From assembly GCA_050433985.1 (NCBI GenBank), contig JBNPWE010000008.1, forward strand, positions 62,001-126,000: a stretch of DNA of 64,000 bases, read 5' to 3'. The notes beneath the pieces are model-generated. The model made no database searches and had not been told where the DNA came from. It saw only the letters and a program-made list of their open reading frames with translations. The stretch is from JACIYW01 sp014359745 (GTDB taxonomy: Bacteria > Pseudomonadota > Alphaproteobacteria > Rhodobacterales > Rhodobacteraceae). The position numbers and the translations under genes were made by a program. This document shows positions 17,623 through 26,159 of this stretch, piece after piece (the first letter of the stretch is position 1; each line of letters opens with the position of its first letter).

Positions 17623-17685
17623 TGCGGCTGATGTGGCCGTGGCGAAGCCCGCGTGACAGCGGGGCAAAAAAGAGGAGGAGACCAC

Positions 17686-18819
17686 ATGAGACTGACCAAT
17701 ACGCTGGCCGTGCTGGCGGCGGCTGCCGTCCTTGCGGCAACACCGGCCCTGGCCGAGAAACGGGTGACGATCAGCAGCTGGGTGTCGCCCAATCACGCGG
17801 TATCGCGTGGCCAAGCCGCCTTTGCCGAAATGACAGAGGCTGAATCTCCCGACGCCTTCGACTTCAAGCTGTTCACCGCCGGCGCTCTGCTTGGCCCCAA
17901 GCCCACGCTATCAGGCCTGCGCGATGGCGTGGCAGATGTCGGCTTGCTGGCGTTCACCTACTTCAATTCGGAAATGCCCTATGCGCAGCTTGTAGCGGAT
18001 CTTGCCCTTCTGGGCGACGATCACTACGCGATGGCCGGCGCGACCAGCGAATTCGTGATGCTTCACTGCCAACCCTGCAAGGACGAGTTCGCCAAAAACG
18101 GCATGGTCGCGCTCAGCGGGATCAGCACCGCCCCTTATGTGCTTCTGACGACCGAACCGATCGTGGACATCGCGGACATGAAAGGCGTCAAGATACGCAC
18201 CGGAGGCTCGGTTTGGGACCGCTGGGCAACGCGCCTGGGGGCAGAGCCTGTGAACGTACCGTCTAGCGAGATGTACGACACGATGAGCCACGGCGTCGTC
18301 ACCGCTGCGGTGCAGCCGATCGGCGCGCTCAAGGGGCACAGCCTGATCGAAGTGGCCAAGCACCTGACGAAGTTACCTCTGGGCACCTATCACTCCGGTG
18401 CGATTTTTGCCCTCAGCCCGAAATTCTGGAAGTCCCTGTCGGTCAAGGAACGTGAACAGTTCGCCAAGAACCTCCCCGATGCCTTGGCGCAGACAGAGGT
18501 GTATTACGAAACCGACGACCTCGACGTGCTGGAAGAAGCGGCGGGCCTGGGACTGACGGCTCACGAACCCTCGCCGGAATTTCTTCAGGATCTCATTGAT
18601 TTCCGCACCGCCGACCTGAAGGAAATCGCGCGCATCTCTCGGGAAGAGCGCGGGATCGAAAACCCTGAGGCACTTATCGCGACCTATCGGGGCCTGATCG
18701 AGAAATGGCACGGTCTGGTGAAACCCCTGCAACCGATCCGCGACAACCCGCAGCCCTATGCCGACCTTCTGCGCCAGGAGATCTATTCGAAAATCGATCT
18801 GGCCACCTACCCGAACTGA
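17686..18819 (+). CDS. TRAP periplasmic substrate-binding protein (DctP family)
   Basis: A 377-aa protein. ATG 17686 behind AGAGGAGGAG gives a clean signal peptide cleaved near ALA-EK at residues 22-25. Arg171 in KGVKIRTGG is the conserved residue that usually salt-bridges the ligand carboxylate. Two cysteines in HCQPC (residues 128-131) are unusual for this family. The ligand is probably the acid degraded by the upstream CoA-transferase/ACAD/crotonase genes. A strong terminator follows. Confidence 0.9.
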   Translation: MRLTNTLAVLAAAAVLAATPALAEKRVTISSWVSPNHAVSRGQAAFAEMTEAESPDAFDFKLFTAGALLGPKPTLSGLRDGVADVGLLAFTYFNSEMPYAQLVADLALLGDDHYAMAGATSEFVMLHCQPCKDEFAKNGMVALSGISTAPYVLLTTEPIVDIADMKGVKIRTGGSVWDRWATRLGAEPVNVPSSEMYDTMSHGVVTAAVQPIGALKGHSLIEVAKHLTKLPLGTYHSGAIFALSPKFWKSLSVKEREQFAKNLPDALAQTEVYYETDDLDVLEEAAGLGLTAHEPSPEFLQDLIDFRTADLKEIARISREERGIENPEALIATYRGLIEKWHGLVKPLQPIRDNPQPYADLLRQEIYSKIDLATYPN

Positions 18820-18839
18820 GCCTTGACCAGCCGAAAAGC

Positions 18840-18880
18840 AAAGCGGCCCTCCGGAAGGAGGGCCGCTTTCGTCTTTCTTT
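18840..18880. terminator. Strong bidirectional rho-independent terminator
   Basis: AAGCGGCCCTCC and GGAGGGCCGCTT form a perfect 12-base stem around a GGAA loop. It is flanked by A-rich sequence on the left and a T-rich tract on the right, so it can stop transcription from both sides. It separates the convergent TRAP operon and the thiolase operon ending at 18883. Confidence 0.9.
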
Positions 18881-18882
18881 GA

Positions 18883-20028
18883 TCAGAGCGTCGCTTCGGA
18901 GCCCAGGATATTCGTCACCTGGCTGGACAGAACCCCGCCGTTTCCATGGGCGAGCGCCAGCTCGGCCCCGGCGATCTGGCGTTCTCCCGCGTCGCCGCGC
19001 AACTGGCGCACCGCTTCGACCAGCGTGAAGATCCCGTACATGCCGGGATGCACGCAGGACAGCCCGCCGCCATTGGTATTGACAGGCAGATGCCCGCCGG
19101 GCGCGATGCCGCCATTCCCGACAAAGGCCCCGCCTTCGCCCTTCTTGCAAAAGCCGAGATCTTCAAGGAACAGGATCACGTTGATGGTAAACGCATCGTA
19201 AAGCTGCACCACGTCAATGTCCGAGGGGCGCACGCCGGCCATGTTCATCGCGGCAGGCCCCGATTGCGCGGCCCCCGTGACGGTCAGATCCGCCATTTCA
19301 GAAATGTCGCGATGCGTCGTACCTTCGCCGCCACCCAGCAGATAGACTGGAGGTTTGGGATGGTCCTTCGCCGTCTCTGCCCGCCGCATCACCAGCGCGC
19401 CGCCCCCATCGGTGACAAGGCAGCAATCGCGCACCCGCAGCGGGTCAGACACCAGCCGCGAGGCAATGACATCCTCGCGCGTCAGCGGCTCGCGCATGAA
19501 GGCCTCGGGGTTCTTCTGCGCCCAGGCGCGGGCCGCCACCGCCACATCGGCAAGCTGTTCGCGCGTGGTGCCGAACGCGGTCATGTGACGATCGGCAGCC
19601 AGCGCGTAGGAAGACAGCGGAAACAACGGCCGATAGGGCGCCTCATAGGTCGGCAGGCCAAGCGCCGTCATCAGCTTGCCCGAGGCGGTGCGCTGGTTCG
19701 ATCCGTAACAGATCAGAACCGTGTCGGCGAGCCGCAGCTCCAGCAACATCGCCGCCCAGAGCGTGTGCGACAGGAACGAAGACCCGCCCATGCGGTTGTT
19801 CATCGTGAACTTGGGTTGAAGCCCCAGTTCCTGCGACAAGGTCAGCCCCGACAGCATGTCGAGCGGCTGGCAGGTAGCGATCGCGTCCACCTCATGCAGG
19901 GCGATACCTGCATCTGCAAGCGCGCCATGCGCCGCCTCGATGGTAATTTCCATCGAGGTCTTTCCATGCGCCTCGCCACAGCCCGCCAATGCGGCACCGA
20001 CGATGGCGGCCTTTCCACGCAAGCTCAT
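18883..20028 (-). CDS. SCP-x/Ltp2-like thiolase-fold protein, probable retro-aldolase subunit (copy 2)
   Basis: A 381-aa paralogue of the protein at 559. The cysteine nucleophile is replaced by Gly in NNRMGGSSF, the histidine in SCVHPGMYG is kept, and the C-terminal cysteine motif reads AHGNGG. It is the last gene of the minus-strand operon and overlaps the DUF35 gene by ATGA, so the two are translationally coupled. A retro-aldol role with the DUF35 partner is inferred from the Ltp2-ChsH2 precedent. Confidence 0.85.
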   Translation of the reverse strand: MSLRGKAAIVGAALAGCGEAHGKTSMEITIEAAHGALADAGIALHEVDAIATCQPLDMLSGLTLSQELGLQPKFTMNNRMGGSSFLSHTLWAAMLLELRLADTVLICYGSNQRTASGKLMTALGLPTYEAPYRPLFPLSSYALAADRHMTAFGTTREQLADVAVAARAWAQKNPEAFMREPLTREDVIASRLVSDPLRVRDCCLVTDGGGALVMRRAETAKDHPKPPVYLLGGGEGTTHRDISEMADLTVTGAAQSGPAAMNMAGVRPSDIDVVQLYDAFTINVILFLEDLGFCKKGEGGAFVGNGGIAPGGHLPVNTNGGGLSCVHPGMYGIFTLVEAVRQLRGDAGERQIAGAELALAHGNGGVLSSQVTNILGSEATL

Positions 20029-20420
20029 GGCGCACCCCCTTCGGGCCGGAACACGACCGCGGGTTCGTCACTCGCGCCCTTGCCCACCGAGGCGGTCACC
20101 TTCAACCCCGCCGCGATGGCGTCATTGTCGATCTCGTCCACCCGTGACATCATCCGAACGCCTTCTTCCAGGTCCACCAGCACCACGTTGTAATCGCCGC
20201 CCTTCTCGGGCTTGCGGCGGATGATCGTGCGGGCATGGACGGTGCCGCGCCCCGAAGGCGCGACCCATCCCAGATCCGCGCTGCCGCAGGCCGGGCAGAT
20301 CACGCGCGGATGAAAGACATGCGCGCCGCAGCCGCCGCATTTCTGGATTTCAAAGACGCCCTCGGCCAGTTTCGCGGCAAAGACGGCATCGGGGCCTGGG
20401 CCCCGGAATGAGGTTTCCAT
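20025..20420 (-). CDS. Zn-ribbon/OB-fold (DUF35) partner protein (copy 2)
   Basis: A 131-aa protein. The ATG ending at 20420 is chosen because it lies one base after the SDR stop codon; a longer frame would overlap that gene. The zinc ribbon uses Cys28, Cys31, Cys42 and Cys45. The OB-fold has EKGGDYNV and EGVRMMSRV, almost as in the copy at 178. It is presumed to bind the overlapping thiolase-like protein. Confidence 0.87.
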   Translation of the reverse strand: METSFRGPGPDAVFAAKLAEGVFEIQKCGGCGAHVFHPRVICPACGSADLGWVAPSGRGTVHARTIIRRKPEKGGDYNVVLVDLEEGVRMMSRVDEIDNDAIAAGLKVTASVGKGASDEPAVVFRPEGGAP

Positions 20421-20421
20421 T

Positions 20422-21198
20422 TCAGAACCCGATATGAAAGCCGCCATTCACGCTCAGGTGCTGGCCGGTGATGTAGGAAGCGGCGTTGGACAGCAGGAAG
20501 CAGACCGGCTGCGCGACTTCTGCGGGGGTGCTCATCCGGCCCATCGGGATCTGCGCCATGTATTTGTCGACGAATTTTTCGGATCGGATCGTCTCGGTCA
20601 TCGGCGTCTCGACCATGCCGAAACAGACCGAATTGACGTTGATGCCATAGCGGCCCCATTCGCGTGCCGCGCTCATCGTCAGGCCCAGCACCCCGGATTT
20701 CGCTGCGCCATAATTGATCTGGCCGATGGTGCCGCGGCGTCCTGCGTCTGACGAGATGTTGATGATCGCACGGCGCGCGGGCGCACCGACGTTCTTCTCG
20801 GCCTGATCCTTGTAATAGGTGCCCACGGCCTGGAGGCAGGCGAAGACCCCGGTCAGGTTGACGTCGATGACCTGCTGCCACGTTGCCCGGTCCATCTTGT
20901 GGATCATCGCGGCACGCACGATCCCGGCATTGTTCACCAGCCCGTTGATATCGCCGAATTCGTCGAGGGCGAATTTCACCAGTTGCGCGGGAAAGTCCGG
21001 GTCGGCCACATTGCCGACGATGGCGCGGGCATTGCCGCCGATCTGTTCGGCGGTTTCCTTCACCCCGGCTTCGTTCAGGTCGTTCACCACGACCTTGGCA
21101 CCCAGCTCAGCTGCGAGCGCGGCCACGCCGCGACCAATCCCCTGGCCGGCCCCCGTGATGATAACCACCTGGTTTTCCAGTGACATCGGGTTGATCAT
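20422..21198 (-). CDS. Short-chain dehydrogenase/reductase (3-hydroxyacyl-CoA dehydrogenase type)
   Basis: A 258-aa SDR with GGAGAAAAAG before the start. TGAGQGIG (15-22) is the nucleotide-binding loop, NNAG (89-92) the structural motif, Ser149/Ser150 the catalytic serine region, and Tyr163 with Lys167 (YGAAK) the catalytic pair. Asp40 after the second strand favours NAD(H). It probably oxidises a 3-hydroxyacyl-CoA, or reduces a ketone, in the same pathway as the adjoining thiolase-like pair. Confidence 0.87.
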   Translation of the reverse strand: MINPMSLENQVVIITGAGQGIGRGVAALAAELGAKVVVNDLNEAGVKETAEQIGGNARAIVGNVADPDFPAQLVKFALDEFGDINGLVNNAGIVRAAMIHKMDRATWQQVIDVNLTGVFACLQAVGTYYKDQAEKNVGAPARRAIINISSDAGRRGTIGQINYGAAKSGVLGLTMSAAREWGRYGINVNSVCFGMVETPMTETIRSEKFVDKYMAQIPMGRMSTPAEVAQPVCFLLSNAASYITGQHLSVNGGFHIGF

Positions 21199-21232
21199 GT
21201 CTTTTTCTCCTCGGTTTTCTTGATACGGTATC

Positions 21233-21664
21233 TCATGGGGCGCTGCTGCCGTCGACCGGCGCCAGAAGCCGCTTGATCACCGCATCGCCATGCGCAAGGC
21301 GGTGACCCTTCTGGTTGACGATCTCGCCTTGCACGAAAACCAGCTTGCGCCCGCCGCCAGCAATCCAAGCGTGCGCGGTCAGCACGTCGCCCTCGGCCGC
21401 AGGGCCGACAAAGCTGGTGGTCAGCGAAAGGGTCAGGCAGCGGTGACCGGGCCGGTCCTTACCCGCGAAGGCTGCGCAAAAGGTGACGGCGTTGTCAAGC
21501 ATGGTCGCATAGACACCGCCATGCACCGCGAAGGCGCCGTTGAGGTGATCCCGCCTGATCGGCAGTTGCAGTTCGGCCTTGCCCTCGGACCACGATACGA
21601 AGCGGACCCCCAGCATTGCGTTGAAGGGCGCGGGTATCTCCGGTTTTCCGTCCTGCGCGCTCAT
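21233..21664 (-). CDS. PaaI-type hotdog thioesterase
   Basis: A 143-aa hotdog-fold protein with the PaaI signature HGGVYATMLDNA (His48, Asp57). It probably hydrolyses acyl-CoA thioesters that accumulate, freeing CoA. It starts one base after the stop of the TAXI permease gene and is part of the operon that ends at 18883. Confidence 0.85.
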   Translation of the reverse strand: MSAQDGKPEIPAPFNAMLGVRFVSWSEGKAELQLPIRRDHLNGAFAVHGGVYATMLDNAVTFCAAFAGKDRPGHRCLTLSLTTSFVGPAAEGDVLTAHAWIAGGGRKLVFVQGEIVNQKGHRLAHGDAVIKRLLAPVDGSSAP

Positions 21665-21665
21665 C

Positions 21666-23633
21666 TCAGGCCATCCCCTGCTTGCGCGAAAACATCACGA
21701 TGCCCCCAGCCAGCGCCGCCAGCCCGACACCCGCGCCCACCGCAGCCAGGATCGGGATGGCCAGCATCGCGCTCGATGGCAAGGCGAAAGCCAGCCCGGC
21801 AACCCCGAGAAGCAGCCGCGCAATTGCCCCGCTCGGGCCGGATTCGATCCGGCCCACGCCCAGCAGATAGCCCTGAAGACCCGCGCAGATCAGCAGAACG
21901 CCCAATCCCGCGCGCAGGACCGTGAACAGGCTGTCGAACAGACCGGCCTGAAGGGTGAAGGCCGGGTCGAGCACGAAGAAGAAGGGTATGATATAGATGA
22001 CGGTACCAAGCTTCATCGCCTCGAAGGCGACAGCGAATGGCCGGGCCTGGGCGATGGCCGCCGCCGCGAAGGCCGCCAGCGCGACCGGTGGTGTGATATA
22101 GCTCAACATGCTCCAGTAGAGAATGAACAGATGGACGCCGATCGGGTCGAGCCCGCCCGCGATCAGCGCCGGTGCCAGCGACACGGCAAGGATCACATAG
22201 GCGGCGGTCACGGTCATCCCCATGCCGAGGATGAAGCTGGTCAACGCCCCCAGAAGCAGCAGCAGGAACGTATTGCCGCCCGCGATGAAAAGCAGATCGT
22301 TGGAGATCGTGCCGGACATCCCGGTCACCGCCAGCCCGCCGACGATCAACCCGACAGCCGCAAGGATCGCGACCAGTTCGACAAAGAGCCGCCCCGTCGC
22401 CACCAGGAAGTTCATCAGTTCCTGCCACCCCCAGCGGGATTTCGACAATAGCTGGTTGAGCACAAGCAGCAGCGCGGTCGCATAGAACGGAGCGATGGCT
22501 TCGCGCTTGAGGTAGAGCAGCATCCAGATGAGCAGCGCGAACACGGCGAGGAAAAACCAGCCCTCGCGCAGCACCTTGCCAATCCTTGGAAGATCGGCGC
22601 GCGGCACGCCCTTCAGCCCGTTGCGGGCCGAATAGGCGTCGATCTGCGCGAAAAGGCCAAAGAAATAAAGCAGCGACGGCACCACCGCCGCGACGACGAT
22701 ATTCGCATAGTCCGTCATCAGAAAGCTCGCCATCACGAAGGCGGTGGCCCCCATGATCGGCGGCATCAGCACCGCGCCGGTCGAGGCCGCCGCCTCGATC
22801 CCGGCGGCATAGCTTGGCCGGAAGCCCACCCGTTTCATCGCCGGAATGGTGACCGAGCCTGTCGTGAGCACATTGGTGATGACGCTGCCGCTCATCGAGC
22901 CCGTCAGCGCGCTGGTCATGACGCCGACCTTTGCGGGGCCGCCCCGGACATGCCCGAGCGCGGCAAAGGCGATGTCGATGAAAAAGGGGCCTGCGCCGGT
23001 GTGCTGCATCGCAACGCCGAAAATCATGAAGCCGACGAGAAGGTTGACGAAACTGCGCATCGGTATGCCCAGCACGCTTTCGCCGCTCATCGCGTGGAAG
23101 ATCGCCGTATCGACCGGCGGGCGCTGGAATCCCTGGATCGGGCCCGGCACATAATTGGCGACCATGGGATAGATGGAAAAGATCAGGATCACCGCAAAAA
23201 GCATCCAGCCCCCGGTGCGCCGTGCCGCCACAAGCAGCAGGAACCAGAAGGCGAAGCTGGCGATCACGGCATGGGTGGGGGCCGAGAAATCCCAGCCCTT
23301 GTTCACCACGCTGCGGCCGAAATAGACAAAGAACGCGCAGGTGATCAGCGCCAGCAGGGCCAGGAAGTAATCCCACCATCGTGTCGGCCCGGTCGAGTTT
23401 TTCCTGGAGCACGGATAGACAAGGTAAACCAGCGGCAATGTCAGCAGCAGCATCACATAGAGATAATGAATCTCCAGCAGGCGGACATCGATGAAGAACC
23501 CGAGATTGAAGATATGGTTGATCGACGCTGCGGACAGCACCAGCGCCGACGCCGCGAGGGTCCAGCGCAGATATGCGGGCTGGCTGCTCATGCCGATCGA
23601 CTGTGCCATCGTGTTCTGCGGCTCCTGAGACAT
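21666..23633 (-). CDS. Fused TRAP permease (DctQM-type, TAXI class)
   Basis: A 655-aa membrane protein with AGGATAGAGG before the ATG. The N-terminal third resembles the 4-segment small permease. The remainder is the DctM-like domain, with YAAGIEAAASTGAVLMPPIMG and the repeat AYVILAVSLAPALIAGG. This fused architecture accompanies TAXI receptors; the receptor gene is immediately upstream. It probably imports the carboxylate degraded by this operon. Confidence 0.9.
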   Translation of the reverse strand: MSQEPQNTMAQSIGMSSQPAYLRWTLAASALVLSAASINHIFNLGFFIDVRLLEIHYLYVMLLLTLPLVYLVYPCSRKNSTGPTRWWDYFLALLALITCAFFVYFGRSVVNKGWDFSAPTHAVIASFAFWFLLLVAARRTGGWMLFAVILIFSIYPMVANYVPGPIQGFQRPPVDTAIFHAMSGESVLGIPMRSFVNLLVGFMIFGVAMQHTGAGPFFIDIAFAALGHVRGGPAKVGVMTSALTGSMSGSVITNVLTTGSVTIPAMKRVGFRPSYAAGIEAAASTGAVLMPPIMGATAFVMASFLMTDYANIVVAAVVPSLLYFFGLFAQIDAYSARNGLKGVPRADLPRIGKVLREGWFFLAVFALLIWMLLYLKREAIAPFYATALLLVLNQLLSKSRWGWQELMNFLVATGRLFVELVAILAAVGLIVGGLAVTGMSGTISNDLLFIAGGNTFLLLLLGALTSFILGMGMTVTAAYVILAVSLAPALIAGGLDPIGVHLFILYWSMLSYITPPVALAAFAAAAIAQARPFAVAFEAMKLGTVIYIIPFFFVLDPAFTLQAGLFDSLFTVLRAGLGVLLICAGLQGYLLGVGRIESGPSGAIARLLLGVAGLAFALPSSAMLAIPILAAVGAGVGLAALAGGIVMFSRKQGMA

Positions 23634-23702
23634 GCCTCTATCCTGACTTGCGCGGTCGTGGTCGCTGCGCGGCGTCCAGAGGGTGCCGCGCAGCGGGGGG
23701 TG

Positions 23703-24866
23703 TCAGCGGAAGTAGACTGTGTAACCTGCCGCCTCCAGCGCCTCGGCACGCGCCTTCATCCAGGCGGCGGTGAATTCTTCTTCACCGTCAGGGGCAGTTT
23801 TGATAAGGCCGTCCCAGGCCTCGGCGAGCACCCTTTGCCGATCCACAAGCTTGTCCTGGTTTGCCTGTGCCTCGGGGGTCCACAGGCCCTTTTCCTTGAA
23901 GTAGGCGATGCTGCCATCGCTCCACGGCATCACCCAGGACAGGATCTGGCGATCGATCGCGTAGGCATTGGCGCCGGGGGCGGCGTCCTTGTAGTCGTCA
24001 AAACCCGCGTCCATCGCTGCCACGAGGTTGCGCACCTCGGACGCATCCTGATCGGTCTGGGTGACAAGGATCGGATAGGGATACAGCGCCATGGGAATCG
24101 GTGCATTGGGGTCGATCCCCGGCCCGACAGACACCATATGCTGCGTCACGAAGGGCGTCACGCTGGTGTAGCGGGCCCAGGCTTCCGCATCGTCGGGAGG
24201 CATCTCAAGCCATTTCAGGCCGCGGGGGCTCGCCTCGATCTGGTAGTTCACCGTGGTGGTGGTCAGCGCGAAGGCCGCGTCGATGCGATCCTCGAGGATG
24301 CCTTTGAGCGTGTTCACATAGCCCGAGAACTCGACCGCTTCCACATCGTCCCAGGTCATGCCCCCGAAGGCCAGCAAGGCTTCCATATTGACGTCGATGG
24401 CCGGCGAGCTGGCGACGCGACCAATCCGTTTGCCCTTGAGATCGGCGATGGTCTCGATTCCCGCATCGGCCGCGGCGGCCACACCCAGACCATAATCGCC
24501 GACAGCCTGCAAAACCGCCCGGATCGGCTGTGGCCCCCATTCCCGCGCGGCGAACAGGAACACGCCTTCATTGGCAAAATAGGAGGCGATGCCGCACAGG
24601 CAGTAATCTACCGTGCCATTCTTGAGCGGCGTCATCCGCGAAACGTCGTTGCGCCCCGGAAGAACACGGATCGTTGTTCCGTAGCGGTTGCGCATCATGT
24701 TGCCGATGGCAATCGAATGCGCATGGCCAGCCGAGCCTGTGTCATATGCCGACCAGGCAATCACCTTGGGCAGTTCAATATTCTTTGCACTGGCGTCCTG
24801 GGCACTGGCCGGTGCGGCAATCGCCAGACAGCAGGCAGCAGCAATACTTGTCCATCGGATATTCAT
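23703..24866 (-). CDS. TAXI-family TRAP periplasmic receptor
   Basis: A 387-aa protein. The ATG ending at 24866 follows GAGGAGGAGGAC and gives a signal peptide cleaved after APASA near residue 22. TAXI features are the start of the mature domain with TGSAGHAHSIAIGN and the LKGKRIGRVASSPA stretch. It is co-transcribed with the fused permease 69 bases downstream. The ligand is not known. Confidence 0.88.
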   Translation of the reverse strand: MNIRWTSIAAACCLAIAAPASAQDASAKNIELPKVIAWSAYDTGSAGHAHSIAIGNMMRNRYGTTIRVLPGRNDVSRMTPLKNGTVDYCLCGIASYFANEGVFLFAAREWGPQPIRAVLQAVGDYGLGVAAAADAGIETIADLKGKRIGRVASSPAIDVNMEALLAFGGMTWDDVEAVEFSGYVNTLKGILEDRIDAAFALTTTTVNYQIEASPRGLKWLEMPPDDAEAWARYTSVTPFVTQHMVSVGPGIDPNAPIPMALYPYPILVTQTDQDASEVRNLVAAMDAGFDDYKDAAPGANAYAIDRQILSWVMPWSDGSIAYFKEKGLWTPEAQANQDKLVDRQRVLAEAWDGLIKTAPDGEEEFTAAWMKARAEALEAAGYTVYFR

Positions 24867-24916
24867 GGCGTCCTCCTCCTCGTTGGTTCTTTCTTGCGCG
24901 AAACCGGGCGGTCGGC

Positions 24917-26143
24917 TCAAAGCTCCGAGAATGGAACATCCTTGTCCACACGTATTTCCGGCGGCAGACCAAGAATGCGTTCCCCGATGATCGTGCGCTG
25001 GATCTCGTCCGATCCCCCGGCGATCCGGTTGCCGGGGGCGGTCAGATACTCGTTGCGCCAGCGCGCTGCGTCGTCCTGCGTGGCGGCGGATATCCCGGCA
25101 CCGGTTCCCGCCAGTTCCATCCCGAAGGCGCCCATCTCCTGCCGCAGTTTGCCCAGCAGCAGCTTTCCGATCGAGCCTTCCTCGCCCGGTGCATCGCCCC
25201 GCGACAGCGACGTCATGACCCGGTAAGAGGTGAATTCGAGCCCGCGCTGCCGCGCGACGAAATCGGCGATGCGCGCGCGCACCTCGCCGTCCTCTATCGC
25301 CGGGCGTCCGTTCCGTTCGACACGGCGGGCAAGGGCGATCAGGTCTTCGGCCCGCGCGCCCCCGGTTGCGCGCCCGATCGAAATGCTGAACCTTTCATTC
25401 ATCAGCGTTGTCAGCGCCACCTTCCATCCATCGGATTCGCCGCCCAGCCGGGCGCTGTCCGGGATGCGCAGATTGTCGATGAACACCTCGTTGAAGCTGG
25501 CGCTGCCCGAGATCTGGCGAATGGGGCGCGTTTCGATGGCCGGATCGGCCATGTCCACAAGGAACATCGTCAGGCCCTTGTGCTTGGGCACCTGCGTGTC
25601 GCTGCGCGCCAGAAGGATGCCGTGGCTGGAATAATGCGCCCCGGAGGTCCAGACTTTCTGGCCGGAAATCACCCAGCCGTCGCCGTCGCGGCGGGCGCGG
25701 GTGCGGATACCCGCCAGGTCGGACCCGGCGGCGGGTTCGGAAAACAGCTGGCACCAGATATCTTCACCGGTCAGGGCGCGGGGCAGGAACGTGGCTTTCT
25801 GTTCCTCGGTGCCGTGGATCATGACAGTCGGCCCGACAAGCCCGATGCCGATCAGGAAGGCATTGGGCGGAACGGCATACCGCCCTTCCTCCTGGTTCCA
25901 GATCACCTGCTCGATCGGTGTGGCGTCGCGACCGCCGAAGGCACGCGGCCAGGTCAGCCCGGCCCAGCCCGCCTCGGCCTTGCGCGCCTGCCAGTCTCGC
26001 GCCCGCGCGACCTCTTCGGCATCGCGGGCCATGAAATGATCCTGCGCCTTCTCGCTGCCGTCCCGCAGGGTTGCATTTGCATCCAGCCATGCCCGCGCAC
26101 TTGCACGGAACGCGGCTTCTTCGGGGCTGTCGCTAAAATCCAT
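24917..26143 (-). CDS. Acyl-CoA dehydrogenase, catalytic alpha-like subunit (pair 2)
   Basis: A 408-aa ACAD with AGGGGAA upstream of its ATG. It has FSEPAAGSDLA (134-144), Glu250 in LMNERFSIS as the probable base, and AGGSDEIQRTI at the C-terminus. The gene directly upstream in the operon (26160-27272) lacks the base and the tail. The two therefore match the alpha2-beta2 arrangement of steroid side-chain dehydrogenases. The TAXI receptor gene follows after 50 bases. Confidence 0.85.
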   Translation of the reverse strand: MDFSDSPEEAAFRASARAWLDANATLRDGSEKAQDHFMARDAEEVARARDWQARKAEAGWAGLTWPRAFGGRDATPIEQVIWNQEEGRYAVPPNAFLIGIGLVGPTVMIHGTEEQKATFLPRALTGEDIWCQLFSEPAAGSDLAGIRTRARRDGDGWVISGQKVWTSGAHYSSHGILLARSDTQVPKHKGLTMFLVDMADPAIETRPIRQISGSASFNEVFIDNLRIPDSARLGGESDGWKVALTTLMNERFSISIGRATGGARAEDLIALARRVERNGRPAIEDGEVRARIADFVARQRGLEFTSYRVMTSLSRGDAPGEEGSIGKLLLGKLRQEMGAFGMELAGTGAGISAATQDDAARWRNEYLTAPGNRIAGGSDEIQRTIIGERILGLPPEIRVDKDVPFSEL

Positions 26144-26159
26144 GTGTCCGATTCCCCTG

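Noticed and set aside
22950..25226. 758-codon plus-strand frame
   Set aside because: Antisense to the TAXI permease and receptor, which have signal peptide and family motifs; the translation resembles no family.
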